Below, piece after piece: positions 16,587-27,500 of a stretch of DNA of 64,000 nucleotides. Origin of the DNA: Rhodoferax sp. AJA081-3 (GTDB taxonomy: Bacteria; Pseudomonadota; Gammaproteobacteria; Burkholderiales; Burkholderiaceae_C); assembly GCF_017798165.1 (NCBI RefSeq), contig NZ_CP059068.1, positions 2,108,001 through 2,172,000 of the forward strand, given 5' to 3'. The position numbers and the translations under genes are program-made. The number at the start of each line of letters is the position of its first letter. Within the stretch, counting starts at the first letter, position 1. A model generated the notes under the pieces. The model was not told the DNA's origin. It made no database searches and worked only from the letters and a program-made list of their open reading frames with translations.

Positions 16587-18131
16587 GTGAAACCTGTTCA
16601 GAATGTACTTATCGTTGGGGGCGGAACGGCCGGTTGGTTGACCGCTGCATTTATGGCCCGCACACTCGGAAGCGGGTCGGGTTCTGGCGTCCATATCACG
16701 GTGGTCGAGTCCAGCGAGATTGGCATCATCGGCGTGGGAGAAGGCACGTTTCCGTCCATACGCGGCACGCTGGCAGCCATCGGTATTGACGAGGCACGCT
16801 TCATACGCGAATGCAATGCCACATTCAAACAAGGCATCCAATTTGTGGACTGGGTGCGCGCCCCAGGCACGCCGGGCAGCAACCACTATTTCCACCCGTT
16901 CAGCCTGCCCAGCCAGCGCGCCGGCGGCCCGGACTTGCTGCCGTATTGGCTGTTGGGTGCAGACGAAAATGGTGCAGCATTTGCACAGGCATCCACCATG
17001 CAAAAACGTGTGGCCGATGCATCACACGGACCCAAGCGCACGGGTGACGGCGACTATCTTGGGCCTCTCAACTACGCCTACCATTTCGACGCGGGGCGCT
17101 TTGCAACGCTGTTGGCCACCCATGCCAAGTCTCTGGGCGTTGCCCACAAAGTGGCAACCGTCGACACGGTGGAGTTGGCAGAAGACGGCGCCATCTCCGG
17201 TGTGGTGACACGCGAGTGCGGCACCCTGACCGCCGATCTCTACATCGACTGCACGGGCTTCCAAGCGGCCCTGATTGGCAAGGCATTGGGCTCACCGTTT
17301 CGCAGCCTCAACGACGTGTTGTTTGTGGACACTGCCCTGGCCATGCAGGTACCGTATGCCACTGCCGATGCGGCTATACCCTCGTACACCATTTCCACCG
17401 CACACGCGGCTGGCTGGACGTGGGACATTGGCTTGCAACAACGGCGCGGCATAGGTTACGTGTACAGCAGCCGCTACACGGACGATGTGCGCGCGGAGCA
17501 GGTGTTGCGCGCCTACATTGGGCCCGCCAGCGATGCGTTGACACCCCGCAAGCTGAAACTCAATGTGGGCTACCGCGATATGCAGTGGGTCAAAAATTGT
17601 GTGGCGGTGGGCCTGTCGGGCGGTTTTCTGGAGCCCTTGGAATCGTCCGGCATTGGCCTGATCGAGACCGCGGCCTACCTGGTCAGTTACCTCTTCCCGC
17701 GTGATGGCAACATGGTGCCCGTGGCCAAGTTGTTCAACGAGATGATGCGTGCACGGTATGAACGCATTGTCGATTTCGTCAAGATGCACTACTGCCTGAC
17801 CCAGCGCACCGACTCCCAGTTTTGGATAGACAACGCCGATACACGCACCATCCCCAGCACGCTGCAGGAGAAACTGGCCATGTGGCGCTGCCGCCCACCG
17901 CACCGCCTGGACTTTGTGGTTGATCTGGAGATGTACCCGCCGTCCAGCTGGCAGTATGTTTTGTATGGCATGGAGTTCAATACCGATCTGGGCCCCAGCC
18001 GCGCCGCCTACCCGCGCATGGACGAGGCTCGGCAGGAATTCGCGATGATCCAGAAGATGGGCCTGCGCGCGCTGGCCGACCTGCCCACACACCGCGCGCT
18101 GGTCAGCAACCTGTGTGCCCGCCTGGCCTGA
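16587..18131 (+). CDS. Tryptophan-halogenase-like flavoprotein in a sugar locus
   Basis: 514 residues. The FAD site GGGTAGW is near the start, and GVGEGTFPSIR and LEPLESSGIGLIE are conserved family segments. K81 in NATFKQGI aligns with the catalytic Lys of PrnA-type halogenases. The WxWxIP motif is altered to WTWDIG, so true halogenase activity is uncertain. Genes of this type recur beside TonB receptors and glycosidases in carbohydrate loci with no known role. The start is the GTG at 16587 after AGAAGGAAG; in-frame upstream extensions run across the operators. Transcription diverges from the TonB receptor at the paired operators. Confidence 0.85.
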   Translation: MKPVQNVLIVGGGTAGWLTAAFMARTLGSGSGSGVHITVVESSEIGIIGVGEGTFPSIRGTLAAIGIDEARFIRECNATFKQGIQFVDWVRAPGTPGSNHYFHPFSLPSQRAGGPDLLPYWLLGADENGAAFAQASTMQKRVADASHGPKRTGDGDYLGPLNYAYHFDAGRFATLLATHAKSLGVAHKVATVDTVELAEDGAISGVVTRECGTLTADLYIDCTGFQAALIGKALGSPFRSLNDVLFVDTALAMQVPYATADAAIPSYTISTAHAAGWTWDIGLQQRRGIGYVYSSRYTDDVRAEQVLRAYIGPASDALTPRKLKLNVGYRDMQWVKNCVAVGLSGGFLEPLESSGIGLIETAAYLVSYLFPRDGNMVPVAKLFNEMMRARYERIVDFVKMHYCLTQRTDSQFWIDNADTRTIPSTLQEKLAMWRCRPPHRLDFVVDLEMYPPSSWQYVLYGMEFNTDLGPSRAAYPRMDEARQEFAMIQKMGLRALADLPTHRALVSNLCARLA

Positions 18132-19208
18132 TCAGCGCCGCTTGCCTTGGGCGCCTGTGTTGGCCTTGAGCGAACTGGTGGAATCCCGAACCACCAGCTC
18201 GTGTGGCAACACGCGGTGCAAGTCGTCTTCGGCCAGCTCGGGGGCATCGCTGCGGTTGGACGTTATCAGCATCTCGACCGCTACCCGCGCCATTGCGTTC
18301 TTGGGCTGGCGCACGGTGGTCAGCGGGGGCCACACCAGGCTTGCCGCTGGCGAGTCATCAAAGCCCGCAATCGACAGATCACCAGGGACCGCCAGCCCCA
18401 GGCGCTGTGCAGCAGCCAGCACACCCAAGGCCATGTCATCGTTGCCCGCAAACACCGCCGTGGGGCGGACACGGCGGCTCAGCAGCTTATGGGCAGCCTC
18501 CACACCGGACGCGAACACAAAGTCGCCCTGGCAGACAAAGTCCTGCTCCACGGGGATGCGGTGCGCCTTCATGGCACGCAGGTAGCCCTGGTAGCGCAGG
18601 GCTGATGCGGCTTGGTCTGCAGGCCCTTTGATAAAAGCAATACGTTCGTGGCCGAGGCTGATCAGCAGATTGGTGATCTCTTCGGCCGCATGGGCATCGT
18701 CCATGCGCACGCTGGCCACGCCTTTGACATCGCGTGCGGGCGACAGCAGCACATATGGGGTCTGGTTGTCCCGCAGGGCCTTCAACACCTTGGGGTTGTC
18801 ACACAGCGGGGGCGTCAGAATCATGCCGTCGGGCTGCAGTGCGCTGACCATACGCGCCACTTGCTGGGCCAGGTCGGGCGCGTCGTTGTGCAAGGACTCC
18901 ACCACCAGGTGGTAGCCGGCTTCGCGGCAGCGCAATGTGGCGCCCTGCTGCACATCACCCACGAAGGCCGCGCTGGGGTCGTAATACAGCAAGCCGATCA
19001 GGAAGGAGCGGGCCCCGGCCAGGCTGCGGGCCGACAACTTGGGCCGGTACTTCAGCTCGGCCACCACCTTGAGCACGTGTTCACGTGTCAGCGGGTGGAC
19101 GCCGGATTCTTGGTTGATGACACGCGACACCGTCTTGATCGACACACCCGATCGGTCTGCCACATCGTTGATCGTCGCGGCGGCGCCCGCCTTTGCCAAG
19201 CTTGCCAT
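18132..19208 (-). CDS. LacI-family transcriptional regulator
   Basis: 358 residues. The N-terminal helix-turn-helix is TINDVADRSGVSIKTVSRVIN. The hinge region carries YRPKLSARSLAGARS, and a periplasmic-binding-protein fold follows (LIGLLYYDP..., AVFAGNDDMALGVL, IAGFDDSPAASLVWPPLTTV). It probably represses the TonB receptor, halogenase-like gene and GH1-MFS genes by binding the paired operators at 16446-16478, with a sugar as inducer. Its stop abuts the halogenase stop (18131/18132), so the two converge with no gap. Confidence 0.92.
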   Translation of the reverse strand: MASLAKAGAAATINDVADRSGVSIKTVSRVINQESGVHPLTREHVLKVVAELKYRPKLSARSLAGARSFLIGLLYYDPSAAFVGDVQQGATLRCREAGYHLVVESLHNDAPDLAQQVARMVSALQPDGMILTPPLCDNPKVLKALRDNQTPYVLLSPARDVKGVASVRMDDAHAAEEITNLLISLGHERIAFIKGPADQAASALRYQGYLRAMKAHRIPVEQDFVCQGDFVFASGVEAAHKLLSRRVRPTAVFAGNDDMALGVLAAAQRLGLAVPGDLSIAGFDDSPAASLVWPPLTTVRQPKNAMARVAVEMLITSNRSDAPELAEDDLHRVLPHELVVRDSTSSLKANTGAQGKRR

Positions 19209-19319
19209 CTACAGACCTGTGCCAGCCAAGTTGGAGCGCTCGGCCACTGCAGCGGCATGCGGGGAAAGTAGGTAAATGGGCGAAAGGATGTGCGGCACAG
19301 AAGACCTCGCTAACGGGAA

Positions 19320-19346
19320 AAACGGCGACGAAAGGGTACGCCGTTT
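19320..19346 (-). terminator. Probable terminator after the chemoreceptor gene
   Basis: An 8-bp stem (AAACGGCG with CGCCGTTT) and 11-nt loop followed on the minus strand by a short T-run, 25 bp after the chemoreceptor stop. Confidence 0.55.
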
Positions 19347-19371
19347 GAGTATCGCACGGTGCCGCCGCGGG

Positions 19372-20961
19372 TCAGGCTCCACCCAGCATACGAACGGGCA
19401 CCGATGCGGCATACGCCGGTCTGTCGCCAAGCTTGAAGACGGACATCACATCCACCAGCGCCTTGGCTTGCACACGCAGGCTGCTGGCTGCTGCAGCCAT
19501 CTCTTCCACCAAGGCCGCATTTTGCTGGGTTGCCTGGTCCATTTGCGTCACTGCCGTGTCCATCTGGGCCACGCCCGATGCCTGCTCGCTGCTGGCCGAG
19601 CTGATCTCACCCATGATGCTGGTGACACGCTGGATGGAGCTGACAACATCGGTCATGGTGCTGCCAGCCTTGTCCACCAGAAGGGTGCCTTGTTCGACCC
19701 GCTCCACACTGGTGTTGATCAGGGATTTGATTTCTTTGGCGGCCTCGGCCGAACGCCCCGCCAAGGCCCGCACCTCGGACGCCACCACCGCAAACCCGCG
19801 CCCCTGGTCCCCCGCGCGCGCCGCTTCCACCGCAGCGTTCAAGGCCAGGATATTGGTCTGGAAGGCAATGCCATCGATCACACTGATGATGGCCGATATC
19901 TTTTGCGAGGACTCGTTGATGCCCTTCATGGTCGCCACCACCTGGCCCACCACCTCGCCGCCCTGTATGGCGACGGAGGAAGCATTGGAAGCCAACTGGT
20001 TGGCCTGGCGTGCGTTGTCGGCGTTTTGCTGCACGGTGGAGCTGAGTTCGGCCATGGAAGCCGCGGTCTGCTGCAAGGCCGCCGCTTGCCGCTCGGTGCG
20101 TATGGACAAATCGTTATTGCCCTGGGCAATCTCGGCACTGGCGGTGGACACGCCCTCTGCATTGCCCCGCACCTCGCCCACAATGTGCGACAGGTTGTCC
20201 CGCATGGCCAGCAGGGCATTCATCAACTGTGCAGCCTCGTCCTTGCCGTCGGGATAAATGCCCACCGACAAATCGCCCTGCATGATGGCCTGCGCCGACG
20301 AGACCGAACTGCCTATCGGGCCCGTGATGGAGCGGGTGGTGAAGAAGGCCAGACACACGCCAATGGCGGCAGCCGCCAATGCGCCCATGCTCAGCATCCA
20401 CTGGCCGGTGCGCGCCACGGCATTGGTTTCGGCCTGGCTCTGCGCCAGGCGTTCGTCCATGTGGTTGTCCAGCGCCTGTAGCCCGCGCAGGTAGTTTTCG
20501 GCCAACGGCCGCAAGGTGGTGGACAGGGCACCGGCCACATCTTCACCCGCCAACTTCTTCTTCATCAGTTCGCTGCGCGGACCACGGTACAACTCACGCA
20601 ACTTGCCGATGTCGGCAAACAGCGCTTTGCCGCGTGTATCTTGTATCAGAGGTTCAAGCCGCTTTTGTGTATCGCTGATGGTCTTGGACGTGGCGTCCAT
20701 CTGCTTTTGCAGGGCCTGCATGTGGGCCGTATCGCTGGACTGCAACAGGGCCTCGGTGCGCACCCAGTTCAGATTGATATCTGCACTCCACTTCTGGGCC
20801 AAGGCATTGCGCTGCAATTCCACGGTAGCCAGGTTGTTGGTCGCTTCATTGAGAATGCCCAGCCGCCACGCCCCTATCACCGAGATCAGCGCGGTAACCA
20901 TCAATACCAGACCAAAGGCAAAGCCCAGACGGGCACCAATTTTCAGTTGCTGCAGTGACAT
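19372..20961 (-). CDS. Methyl-accepting chemotaxis protein
   Basis: 529 residues. There are two membrane helices, at about 10-30 ([20 protein letters not shown]) and 190-210 ([19 protein letters not shown]). Between them lies a helical four-helix-bundle type sensor domain of about 160 residues. A HAMP region and a signalling hairpin follow, with the tip [18 protein letters not shown]. The ATG at 20961 is preceded by GAAGGAGAAAG. A periplasmic binding protein gene lies directly upstream on the same strand, so receptor and binding protein may be co-expressed. The ligand is unknown. Confidence 0.92.
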   Translation of the reverse strand: MSLQQLKIGARLGFAFGLVLMVTALISVIGAWRLGILNEATNNLATVELQRNALAQKWSADINLNWVRTEALLQSSDTAHMQALQKQMDATSKTISDTQKRLEPLIQDTRGKALFADIGKLRELYRGPRSELMKKKLAGEDVAGALSTTLRPLAENYLRGLQALDNHMDERLAQSQAETNAVARTGQWMLSMGALAAAAIGVCLAFFTTRSITGPIGSSVSSAQAIMQGDLSVGIYPDGKDEAAQLMNALLAMRDNLSHIVGEVRGNAEGVSTASAEIAQGNNDLSIRTERQAAALQQTAASMAELSSTVQQNADNARQANQLASNASSVAIQGGEVVGQVVATMKGINESSQKISAIISVIDGIAFQTNILALNAAVEAARAGDQGRGFAVVASEVRALAGRSAEAAKEIKSLINTSVERVEQGTLLVDKAGSTMTDVVSSIQRVTSIMGEISSASSEQASGVAQMDTAVTQMDQATQQNAALVEEMAAAASSLRVQAKALVDVMSVFKLGDRPAYAASVPVRMLGGA

Positions 20962-21016
20962 GGCTTTCTCCTTCAGGTTGGGGTAGGTGATGGATTCACA
21001 CACCCATGGGCAAGCA

Positions 21017-21745
21017 CTATTTGACGGCCGGGCTCAGCTTGGCCAACGCCGCATTCAACTTCGCAATGGTTTCGTCACCCACACGTTTGCTGCACAGAAT
21101 GTGGCGGGTGCCGCCCTCCCGGATATCGGAGAACGACAGCACCTTCAGACCCTCGCCTGCACGCTCCACTTCTGCAACCAAGACCTCGGCTTCTTCCTGG
21201 GGCGAAAACATGAAGTCCACCCGGCCGGAGGCAACCATGCGCGCCAGGGTGGCCTGTTCGGTGGTCACTGTTTGCACCTGCGCCTTGGCTTTTGCCATGG
21301 TTTCGACAACATCACGCCCGTAGGTCAGCCCCATCTTCATGACAACCCGTACCGCCGGGTCCGCCACGATGCCTGCCAACGACTTTTGGGCAGGCTGAAA
21401 CTGCTTGCGGGCGATGGCCACGGTCGGCTTGTCGCGGTACAAGGGGGCTGTAAAGGTGCCAAAGTGCTCGCGTTCGGGGGTCTTGTACCAGCCCACGCCA
21501 CAGTCCAGACCGGCACCGTTTTCAATCACCACGAGTTGGCGCCTGGCAGGGGTCTGCTGCCAGCGGTAACGCACGCCGGCCGCTTCAAAGGCGGCTTTGG
21601 CGGGGTCTGCCGTCAGGCCGCTGATCTGTCCATCAGCACCCAACACCATATACGGAGGGCGCACATAAAAGTGCAGGTCGATCACGTCCTGCGCATGTAC
21701 TGCACCCGCTGCCGCCAGGACTACGCCAAACACCACACGCATCAA
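21017..21745 (-). CDS. Periplasmic substrate-binding protein (family 3 type)
   Basis: 242 residues with a short signal peptide (cleavage near VHAQD). [24 protein letters not shown] and [12 protein letters not shown] fit the two-lobed family 3 solute-binding fold. No ABC permease is adjacent; instead a chemoreceptor follows 55 bp downstream on the same strand. It may therefore feed a chemoreceptor, or be a stand-alone protein of the DUF-type solute-binding group. The ligand cannot be deduced. Confidence 0.7.
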   Translation of the reverse strand: MMRVVFGVVLAAAGAVHAQDVIDLHFYVRPPYMVLGADGQISGLTADPAKAAFEAAGVRYRWQQTPARRQLVVIENGAGLDCGVGWYKTPEREHFGTFTAPLYRDKPTVAIARKQFQPAQKSLAGIVADPAVRVVMKMGLTYGRDVVETMAKAKAQVQTVTTEQATLARMVASGRVDFMFSPQEEAEVLVAEVERAGEGLKVLSFSDIREGGTRHILCSKRVGDETIAKLNAALAKLSPAVK

Positions 21746-21839
21746 GAGCCTCCAAGCACTTTGTACTTCTTGTGCCCGCCATCCTCCTCCTCCACGGGGC
21801 GCATGTCAATGTTGCTGCGGCTCAACCCTCCGGCAGAAC

Positions 21840-21893
21840 ACTATTAAATTAATAGCTATAGAGGTATATTTGACGGGGGCTAGAGGTCAATTT
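21840..21893 (+). repeat. 54-bp GCTA/GGGCTA element, copy 3 (intergenic)
   Basis: The left module is ACTATTAAATTAATAGC (21840-21856), and the box GGGGGCTAGAGGTCAATTT has GGGCTA starting at 21877, 37 nt after the module start. It lies between the binding-protein gene and the 3' end of glmS. A short dyad TACCCT/AGGGTA follows at 21901-21914 and may terminate glmS. Confidence 0.85.
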
Positions 21894-21921
21894 CATCAAA
21901 TACCCTCCAGGGTAGAGGGCC

Positions 21922-23832
21922 TTACTCGACCGTGACGCTTTTTGCCAAATTGCGCGGCTTGTCTACATCGGTACCCCGCGCACAGGCTGCGTGGTAGGCC
22001 AGCAGTTGCAGCGGCACGACGTGCAGCAGCGGCGACAACTCGCCATAGTGCTCGGGCATGCGGATCACGTGCATACCCTCGCCGCTCTCGATGCGGGTAT
22101 CGGCATCTGCCAGCACATACAACACACCTCCGCGGGCGCGCACCTCGTGAAGATTGCTCTTGAGTTTTTCCAGCAGCGCGTCGTTGGGGGCAACGGTGAC
22201 CACCGGCATCTCGCTGGTGACCAGCGCCAGTGGGCCGTGTTTGAGTTCACCGGCCGCATAAGCCTCGGCATGGATGTAGGTGATCTCCTTGAGTTTGAGT
22301 GCGCCCTCCATCGCAATGGGGTAGTGCAGACCACGGCCCAGGAACAGCGCGTTTTCTTTCTGCGCAAAGTCTTCCGACCAGCTGATGATTTGTGGTTCCA
22401 GCGCCAGCACGGCCTGTAGCGCAGCGGGCAGGTGGCGCATGGCCTTGAGATGGCGTTGCTCTTCGCTTTCGGACAGGCGGCCCTTGGCTTGCGTCAGGGC
22501 CAGCGTCAGCAGGAACAGGCCAGCCAATTGGGTCGTGAACGCCTTGGTCGACGCAACCCCGATCTCAACCCCGGCGCGTGTGACATAGGCCAGACTGCAT
22601 TCGCGCACCATGGCGCTGGTGGCCACGTTGCAGATGGTCAGTGTGTGGTGCATGCCCAGGCTTTGGGCGTGGCGCAGCGCGGCCAATGTGTCGGCGGTCT
22701 CGCCCGATTGGGTTATGGTGACCACCAGCGTCTTGGGGTTGGGCACGGACTCGCGGTAGCGGTATTCACTGGCCACCTCCACCTGGGTGGGCACCTTGGC
22801 AATGCTCTCCAGCCAATACTTGGCCGTGCAGCCGCTGTAATAACTGGTGCCGCAGGCCAGAATCAGCACGGAATCGATCTCTGCAAACACGCGGGCCGCG
22901 TTGGCACCGGGCTTGTGGTTCATCTGCAGGTCAAACAGCTCAGGGACTATGCCCTCCACACCTTCCAGTGTGTCTGCAATGGCGCGGGGCTGTTCAAAAA
23001 TCTCTTTCTGCATGTAATGACGGTACGGACCCAGCTCGGCGGCGCCGCTGTGGGCCAGCACCGTCTTGACCGGGCGCTGCGCCGGGGCGACCGCTTTGCG
23101 GGTCTTGTCGATCAGCCAGTATTTGCCCAGTTGTACATCCACCATGTCGCCTTCGTCCAGGTAGACGATCTGGTCGGTCACACCGGCCAGTGCCATCGCG
23201 TCGCTGGCCAAAAAGTGCTCTTGCCCGTCTTTGCCCACGCCCAGAATCAGCGGAGAGCCGGCGCGTGCACCGACCAGGCGGTGCGGCTCGTCCTTGCAGA
23301 ACACGGCGATGGCGTAGGCACCGTGCAGTTGGCTGACCGCCGCCTGCACGGCCTCGAACAGGTCGCCGTCGTACAGGCTGTCCACCAGGTGGGCGATGAC
23401 TTCGGTGTCGGTTTGGCTGACAAACACATAAGCCTTGGCCTTGAGCGCGGCGCGCAGTTCGTCGTGGTTTTCGATGATGCCGTTGTGCACCAGCGCGATG
23501 CGGCCCGGGCGCTGGTGGGCGTCAAGACCCGCGCCATGGCTGAAATGGGGGTGGGCATTGCTGACCGACGGTGCACCGTGGGTGGCCCAGCGGGTGTGGG
23601 CAATGCCCAGGTTGCCAGTCACCCCGGCGCTGCCAGCCCCGGGTGCGACCTGGGCTGCCAATTCGGCCACGCGCGACGTACTGCGGGCCCGGCGCAGACC
23701 AGACTGCTCGGCGTCTTGCGCATACACCGCCACACCACAGGAGTCATACCCCCGGTATTCCAGACGCTCCAGGCCCTGCACCAGCACAGGAACGATATTG
23801 CGGGTTGATACCGCGCCGACGATGCCACACAT
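21922..23832 (-). CDS. glmS: Glutamine-fructose-6-phosphate aminotransferase (isomerising)
   Basis: 636 residues. It starts MCGIVGAV, so the catalytic Cys becomes residue 1 after Met removal; the ATG at 23832 was chosen for that reason over one eight codons upstream. The N-terminal glutaminase domain ([18 protein letters not shown]) and the two SIS sugar-isomerase domains ([19 protein letters not shown]) are complete. It ends in AKSVTVE. It makes glucosamine-6-phosphate for peptidoglycan and LPS. It diverges from the AsnC/Lrp regulator at 23972. Confidence 0.98.
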   Translation of the reverse strand: MCGIVGAVSTRNIVPVLVQGLERLEYRGYDSCGVAVYAQDAEQSGLRRARSTSRVAELAAQVAPGAGSAGVTGNLGIAHTRWATHGAPSVSNAHPHFSHGAGLDAHQRPGRIALVHNGIIENHDELRAALKAKAYVFVSQTDTEVIAHLVDSLYDGDLFEAVQAAVSQLHGAYAIAVFCKDEPHRLVGARAGSPLILGVGKDGQEHFLASDAMALAGVTDQIVYLDEGDMVDVQLGKYWLIDKTRKAVAPAQRPVKTVLAHSGAAELGPYRHYMQKEIFEQPRAIADTLEGVEGIVPELFDLQMNHKPGANAARVFAEIDSVLILACGTSYYSGCTAKYWLESIAKVPTQVEVASEYRYRESVPNPKTLVVTITQSGETADTLAALRHAQSLGMHHTLTICNVATSAMVRECSLAYVTRAGVEIGVASTKAFTTQLAGLFLLTLALTQAKGRLSESEEQRHLKAMRHLPAALQAVLALEPQIISWSEDFAQKENALFLGRGLHYPIAMEGALKLKEITYIHAEAYAAGELKHGPLALVTSEMPVVTVAPNDALLEKLKSNLHEVRARGGVLYVLADADTRIESGEGMHVIRMPEHYGELSPLLHVVPLQLLAYHAACARGTDVDKPRNLAKSVTVE

Positions 23833-23891
23833 ATTCGTACTCCCCATAAAAACCAAAGATGGCGAATGGTAGTGGTACGTTATAAAAATTA

Positions 23892-23938
23892 ATCTTCATA
23901 TTTTTCGCAAGTATGGAAGATAATTCCACTAACTTGCG
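23892..23938. promoter_or_regulatory. Nested dyads between glmS and the AsnC/Lrp gene
   Basis: ATCTTCATA (23892-23900) pairs with TATGGAAGAT (23912-23921), and CGCAAGT (23906-23912) pairs with ACTTGCG (23932-23938). The stretch is strongly AT-rich. Interleaved dyads like these suit a multimeric AsnC/Lrp protein controlling itself and glmS. This is inference. Confidence 0.45.
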
Positions 23939-23971
23939 GAATTGAAATTTACTTCTGATTTATTGATATTT

Positions 23972-24454
23972 ATGAAATCTATCGATCTGGATGCCATCGA
24001 CACCCAACTCTTGGCGCAGCTGCAGCGTGACGCCAGCCTGAGCAACCAGGCGCTGGCCGAGCGGGTTCACATTTCGCCACCAACCTGCCTGCGCCGCGTC
24101 AAACGCCTGCGGGATGCAGGCCTGATAGAGCGCCAGATCGCAGTCCTGAACCCCGAAAAGCTGAGCGCCACCATAGGCTTTGGCCTGACCGCCATTGTGG
24201 AAATCACGCTGGACCGCCAGGGCGCAGATGCCCTGGAGCAGTTTGAAGCGCGGGTAGCCGATGCCTCCGCAGTGCAGCAGTGTTACCGCGTCTCCCCTGG
24301 GCCGGACTTTGTGCTGGTGGTGCATGCCGCCAACATGCCGGCCTACCAGGCGTTGACGCAGCAGTTATTCACCAGCGATGCGAATGTGCGCAACGTCAAG
24401 GCTTTCTTCAGCATCAAGCGCAGCAAGTTTGGGGCGGAGTTGCCGCTGGCTTGA
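23972..24454 (+). CDS. Lrp/AsnC-family transcriptional regulator
   Basis: 160 residues. The N-terminal helix-turn-helix has LAERVHISPPTCLRRVKRL, and the C-terminal part is a RAM-like ligand-binding domain (CYRVSPGPDFVLVVHAANMPAY). The ATG at 23972 gives the standard MKSIDLDAIDTQLLAQLQ start; an upstream TTG is possible but less likely. It is divergent from glmS with 139 bp between starts. It probably autoregulates, and may control glmS or amino acid genes. Confidence 0.92.
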   Translation: MKSIDLDAIDTQLLAQLQRDASLSNQALAERVHISPPTCLRRVKRLRDAGLIERQIAVLNPEKLSATIGFGLTAIVEITLDRQGADALEQFEARVADASAVQQCYRVSPGPDFVLVVHAANMPAYQALTQQLFTSDANVRNVKAFFSIKRSKFGAELPLA

Positions 24455-24560
24455 GTGCCGAGCGCGACGGCAAGTTCCCTTACACTGATCTTCAGCATGT
24501 CCAACACCCCACGCGCACCACGGCCCCGACACACGCTATAGCGCCCCGGCACCAAATCCC

Positions 24561-27500
24561 GTGACACAGTCCCACGACGCCCTTGCTTCCGCAGATTCCA
24601 ACCTGATGGCTGCGTGGGCCAGCTTCGACGAAGGCAAGCTGGAAGAGGCCATCCAGCTCACGCGCCAATCGCTTGAACACGCCTCCGAAGATCGGCCGCA
24701 TGCCTATGCGGCCCTCGGGTGGTTTCTTCTGTCAGCGGGGTCAACCGAAGAGGCGCTAGCGCTTCTGGCGTCGTCGGTGGGGCGTTATCCCGAGCACGCT
24801 CCCTTGCACTGGTATCTTGGCTTGGTACACCAAAAGGAATACCGCCTGGAGGATGCCTTCCAAGCACTCATGGCTGCAGTTGCCTTTGATCCGAATCTGG
24901 ACGAAGCGGCAGTGTCCTTGGCCTGGGTGCTGGGTGATATGCATCGATTTGAAGAAGCGGAGCACTACGCCAGGCATGCGTTGTCCATCAAAACCCAACC
25001 GGAGCGACTGGCACAACTGGGATGGTTTTTACTGGCACAAGACAAGTGGGAGGCTGCAGCAGCAACACTCGCGCAAGCCCTGACACAGCAGCCGCAAAGC
25101 GCGGAGACGCGCTGCCATCTGGCAACCGCGCTACAGCGTCTGGGCAGGGCCGCCGAGGCACTGCAAGTGCTGTCCGACGGTTTGACGCTCTCAGCCGTAA
25201 CCCCAGCTCTGTTGCGCCAACATATTCAACTGTTGCTGGACCTTAATCGCAGTGACGAGGCCAGTGCGTCTGTTGCGCGCTTGTTGGCACTGGCCCCCGG
25301 GGAGGGAATCAGCCACACCCTGGCCGCCGTGGCGCTGGAGCGCAATGGCGATTTGCTGGCGGCAGCAGACCACGCAGAACAAGCCGTTGCCTGCGACGAC
25401 CAATCTGCAGACGCCTGGCGTGCCCTAGCCCAGGTGCGCACCCGGCAGCAACGCCTGCCCGAAGCTGCGCAGGCACTGCAGGCTGTGCTGGCCCTGGACT
25501 CCCACAACACCGGCGAAACCCAGCAAAAGCTGGGCTGGATATGCATCACGGAACGTCGCTTTGAGGACGCTATAACGGCCTTCACAGCTGCCGTGGCGAG
25601 CAATGCCAGCGACCCATCGGCGTGGTACGGGCTGGCCCGAGCCCAACACGCCGCAAAGAAGGTCGCCGATGCACTGGCAGCCATTCAGAGCGCACGGCAT
25701 CTGCTAGAAGGCTGGCTGGAAGCGCAGGTGTTGCACGGCCAGATACTGATCGACCAAGGGCCTGCGGGCTGGGAAGAGGCGGTATCGCAGCTCACGGACG
25801 CTCTCGCACTGCAACCGGAAAGTACAGAGACCCGCTGCCACCTGGCGACCGTATTGCAGCATCTTGCAAGAAATACGGAGGCGCACAAGGTCCTATCCGA
25901 CGGACTGGAGTTCGCCCCCGGGTCCGGTGAGTTGCTACGCCAATTGGCCGACCTCCTGCTTGCGCAGCATCACACCCAGGACGCGCGCACGGTGTGCCGC
26001 CAACTGCTCAAACAACAGCCCCAGGAAGGGATGAACTGGTACCGGTTGTCCTTGGTGTTCGTACAGTTGCAGCGGCCTGGCCTTGCCCTGCGCGCACTTG
26101 CCCGTGCCCGCCGCCTGGCAACTGGGTTGCCTGAGCCCTGGTTGCAAACCGGCTGGCTGTCACTGGAAGCGGGCGATATGCCCGCAGCACTGGACGCGGT
26201 TGAGCGCTTGTTAGAACTCGCGCCCGAGAAAGTGACGAGCAATATTCTCGCCGCCACCGTGCTGGAACGCAGCGGTCGTATCAAGGCCGCTTCGGAGCAT
26301 GCCGAAAAAGCCGTGGTACTTGACGCACGGTCTGGGGCTGCCTGGCGTGTACTCGCCCAGGTGCGCTTGCGACAGAGCCGACTGACCGACGCCCGGGCTG
26401 CGCTGCAAACAGCACTAGCACTTGAGCCGGAAGACACCAATGGCACCTACCGACAACTGGGCTGGGTTTGTGTCGCCGACAGTCACTACGCAGACGCCGT
26501 AACCGCGTTTCAGTGCGCGGTGCAGAACGATGCCAAAGATGCAGCATCATGGTATGGGCTTGCCGAAGCCCATCGCGCCGCACATCAATTTGAGGAAGCG
26601 CTCCGGGCCATACACAAAGCATTAAAACTGCGCCGCGATTGGCCAGACGCTGTTCAACTGCGCCGACGCACCCTGGGAGAGCAGATCGCCGATTCGATGG
26701 CGCGCGGTCTGCTGAACTTCCGCACTGCCACAGAACACGCGCGCCACCTACAACCGGATCCAGCAGACGCTCTGCCAGGCGATACTCCCGGTGCCCAATA
26801 TGAATACGCTCTGTGCAGTTTTTCCACACAGAGCCATTTGCCCCTGCTGAGAACCTTGACGGCTTCAGCGCGCAGGCATTTCTCGGGCAAGATTTACCTG
26901 TTACTCATTGACTCTGATGACGCTACGCTGATTCCTGAGGGCGCTATTCCGGTGCGATTGGGCGATGTGATCGCACCGGCGGCATGGGATGAAATGGTCC
27001 AGCGCTATAACATCCTGGAACTGTGCTGCACGCTAAAACCATTCCTGATGCGTTATGTGGCCCGTGCTACAGGATGCCCTGTGGTTTATCTGGATGCTGA
27101 CACCTACCTTCTGGGTTCGTTGAGCCCCTCACTTCCGCAGAAGCGCGACTTTTCCGTTTTCCTCACCCCCCATCTTCTGATGCCGTTTACAGCAGAACGC
27201 CTTGTGGAAGAACTAGGCACCATGCGCATCGGCGTCTATAACGCCGGTATGGTCGGTGTTGGTACCGGCAGCGACGCGCTTGGTTTTCTGGACTGGTGGG
27301 CCGACCGGGTCAGTCGTTATGCCTACGACGCGCCGGAGCATGGCGCTTTCACCGACCAAAAATGGCTAGACCTGGTGCCGTCCTTTTTCCGCGAAGTGCA
27401 GACGAGTCGCGATTGGGGGTTGAATGTCGGCTACTGGCGCGTGCGCTCGGAGCAGGACTTTACAGAAGACAGTGCAGGCCGGTTGACGTTCTGCGGGGCC

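Noticed and set aside
20470..20500. GGGCTACAGG-like string in the chemoreceptor gene (minus strand)
   Set aside because: No GCTA-N9-TAGC dyad lies 37 nt before it, and the codons give the native helix residues [13 protein letters not shown].
22405..22430. GCTACAGGCC string in glmS (minus strand)
   Set aside because: It codes for an ordinary GlmS helix ([11 protein letters not shown]) and lacks the left module, so it is taken as chance.
22432..23808. Long open frame on the + strand opposite glmS
   Set aside because: Antisense to a clear glmS, with His/Gly-rich composition typical of reverse-frame translation.
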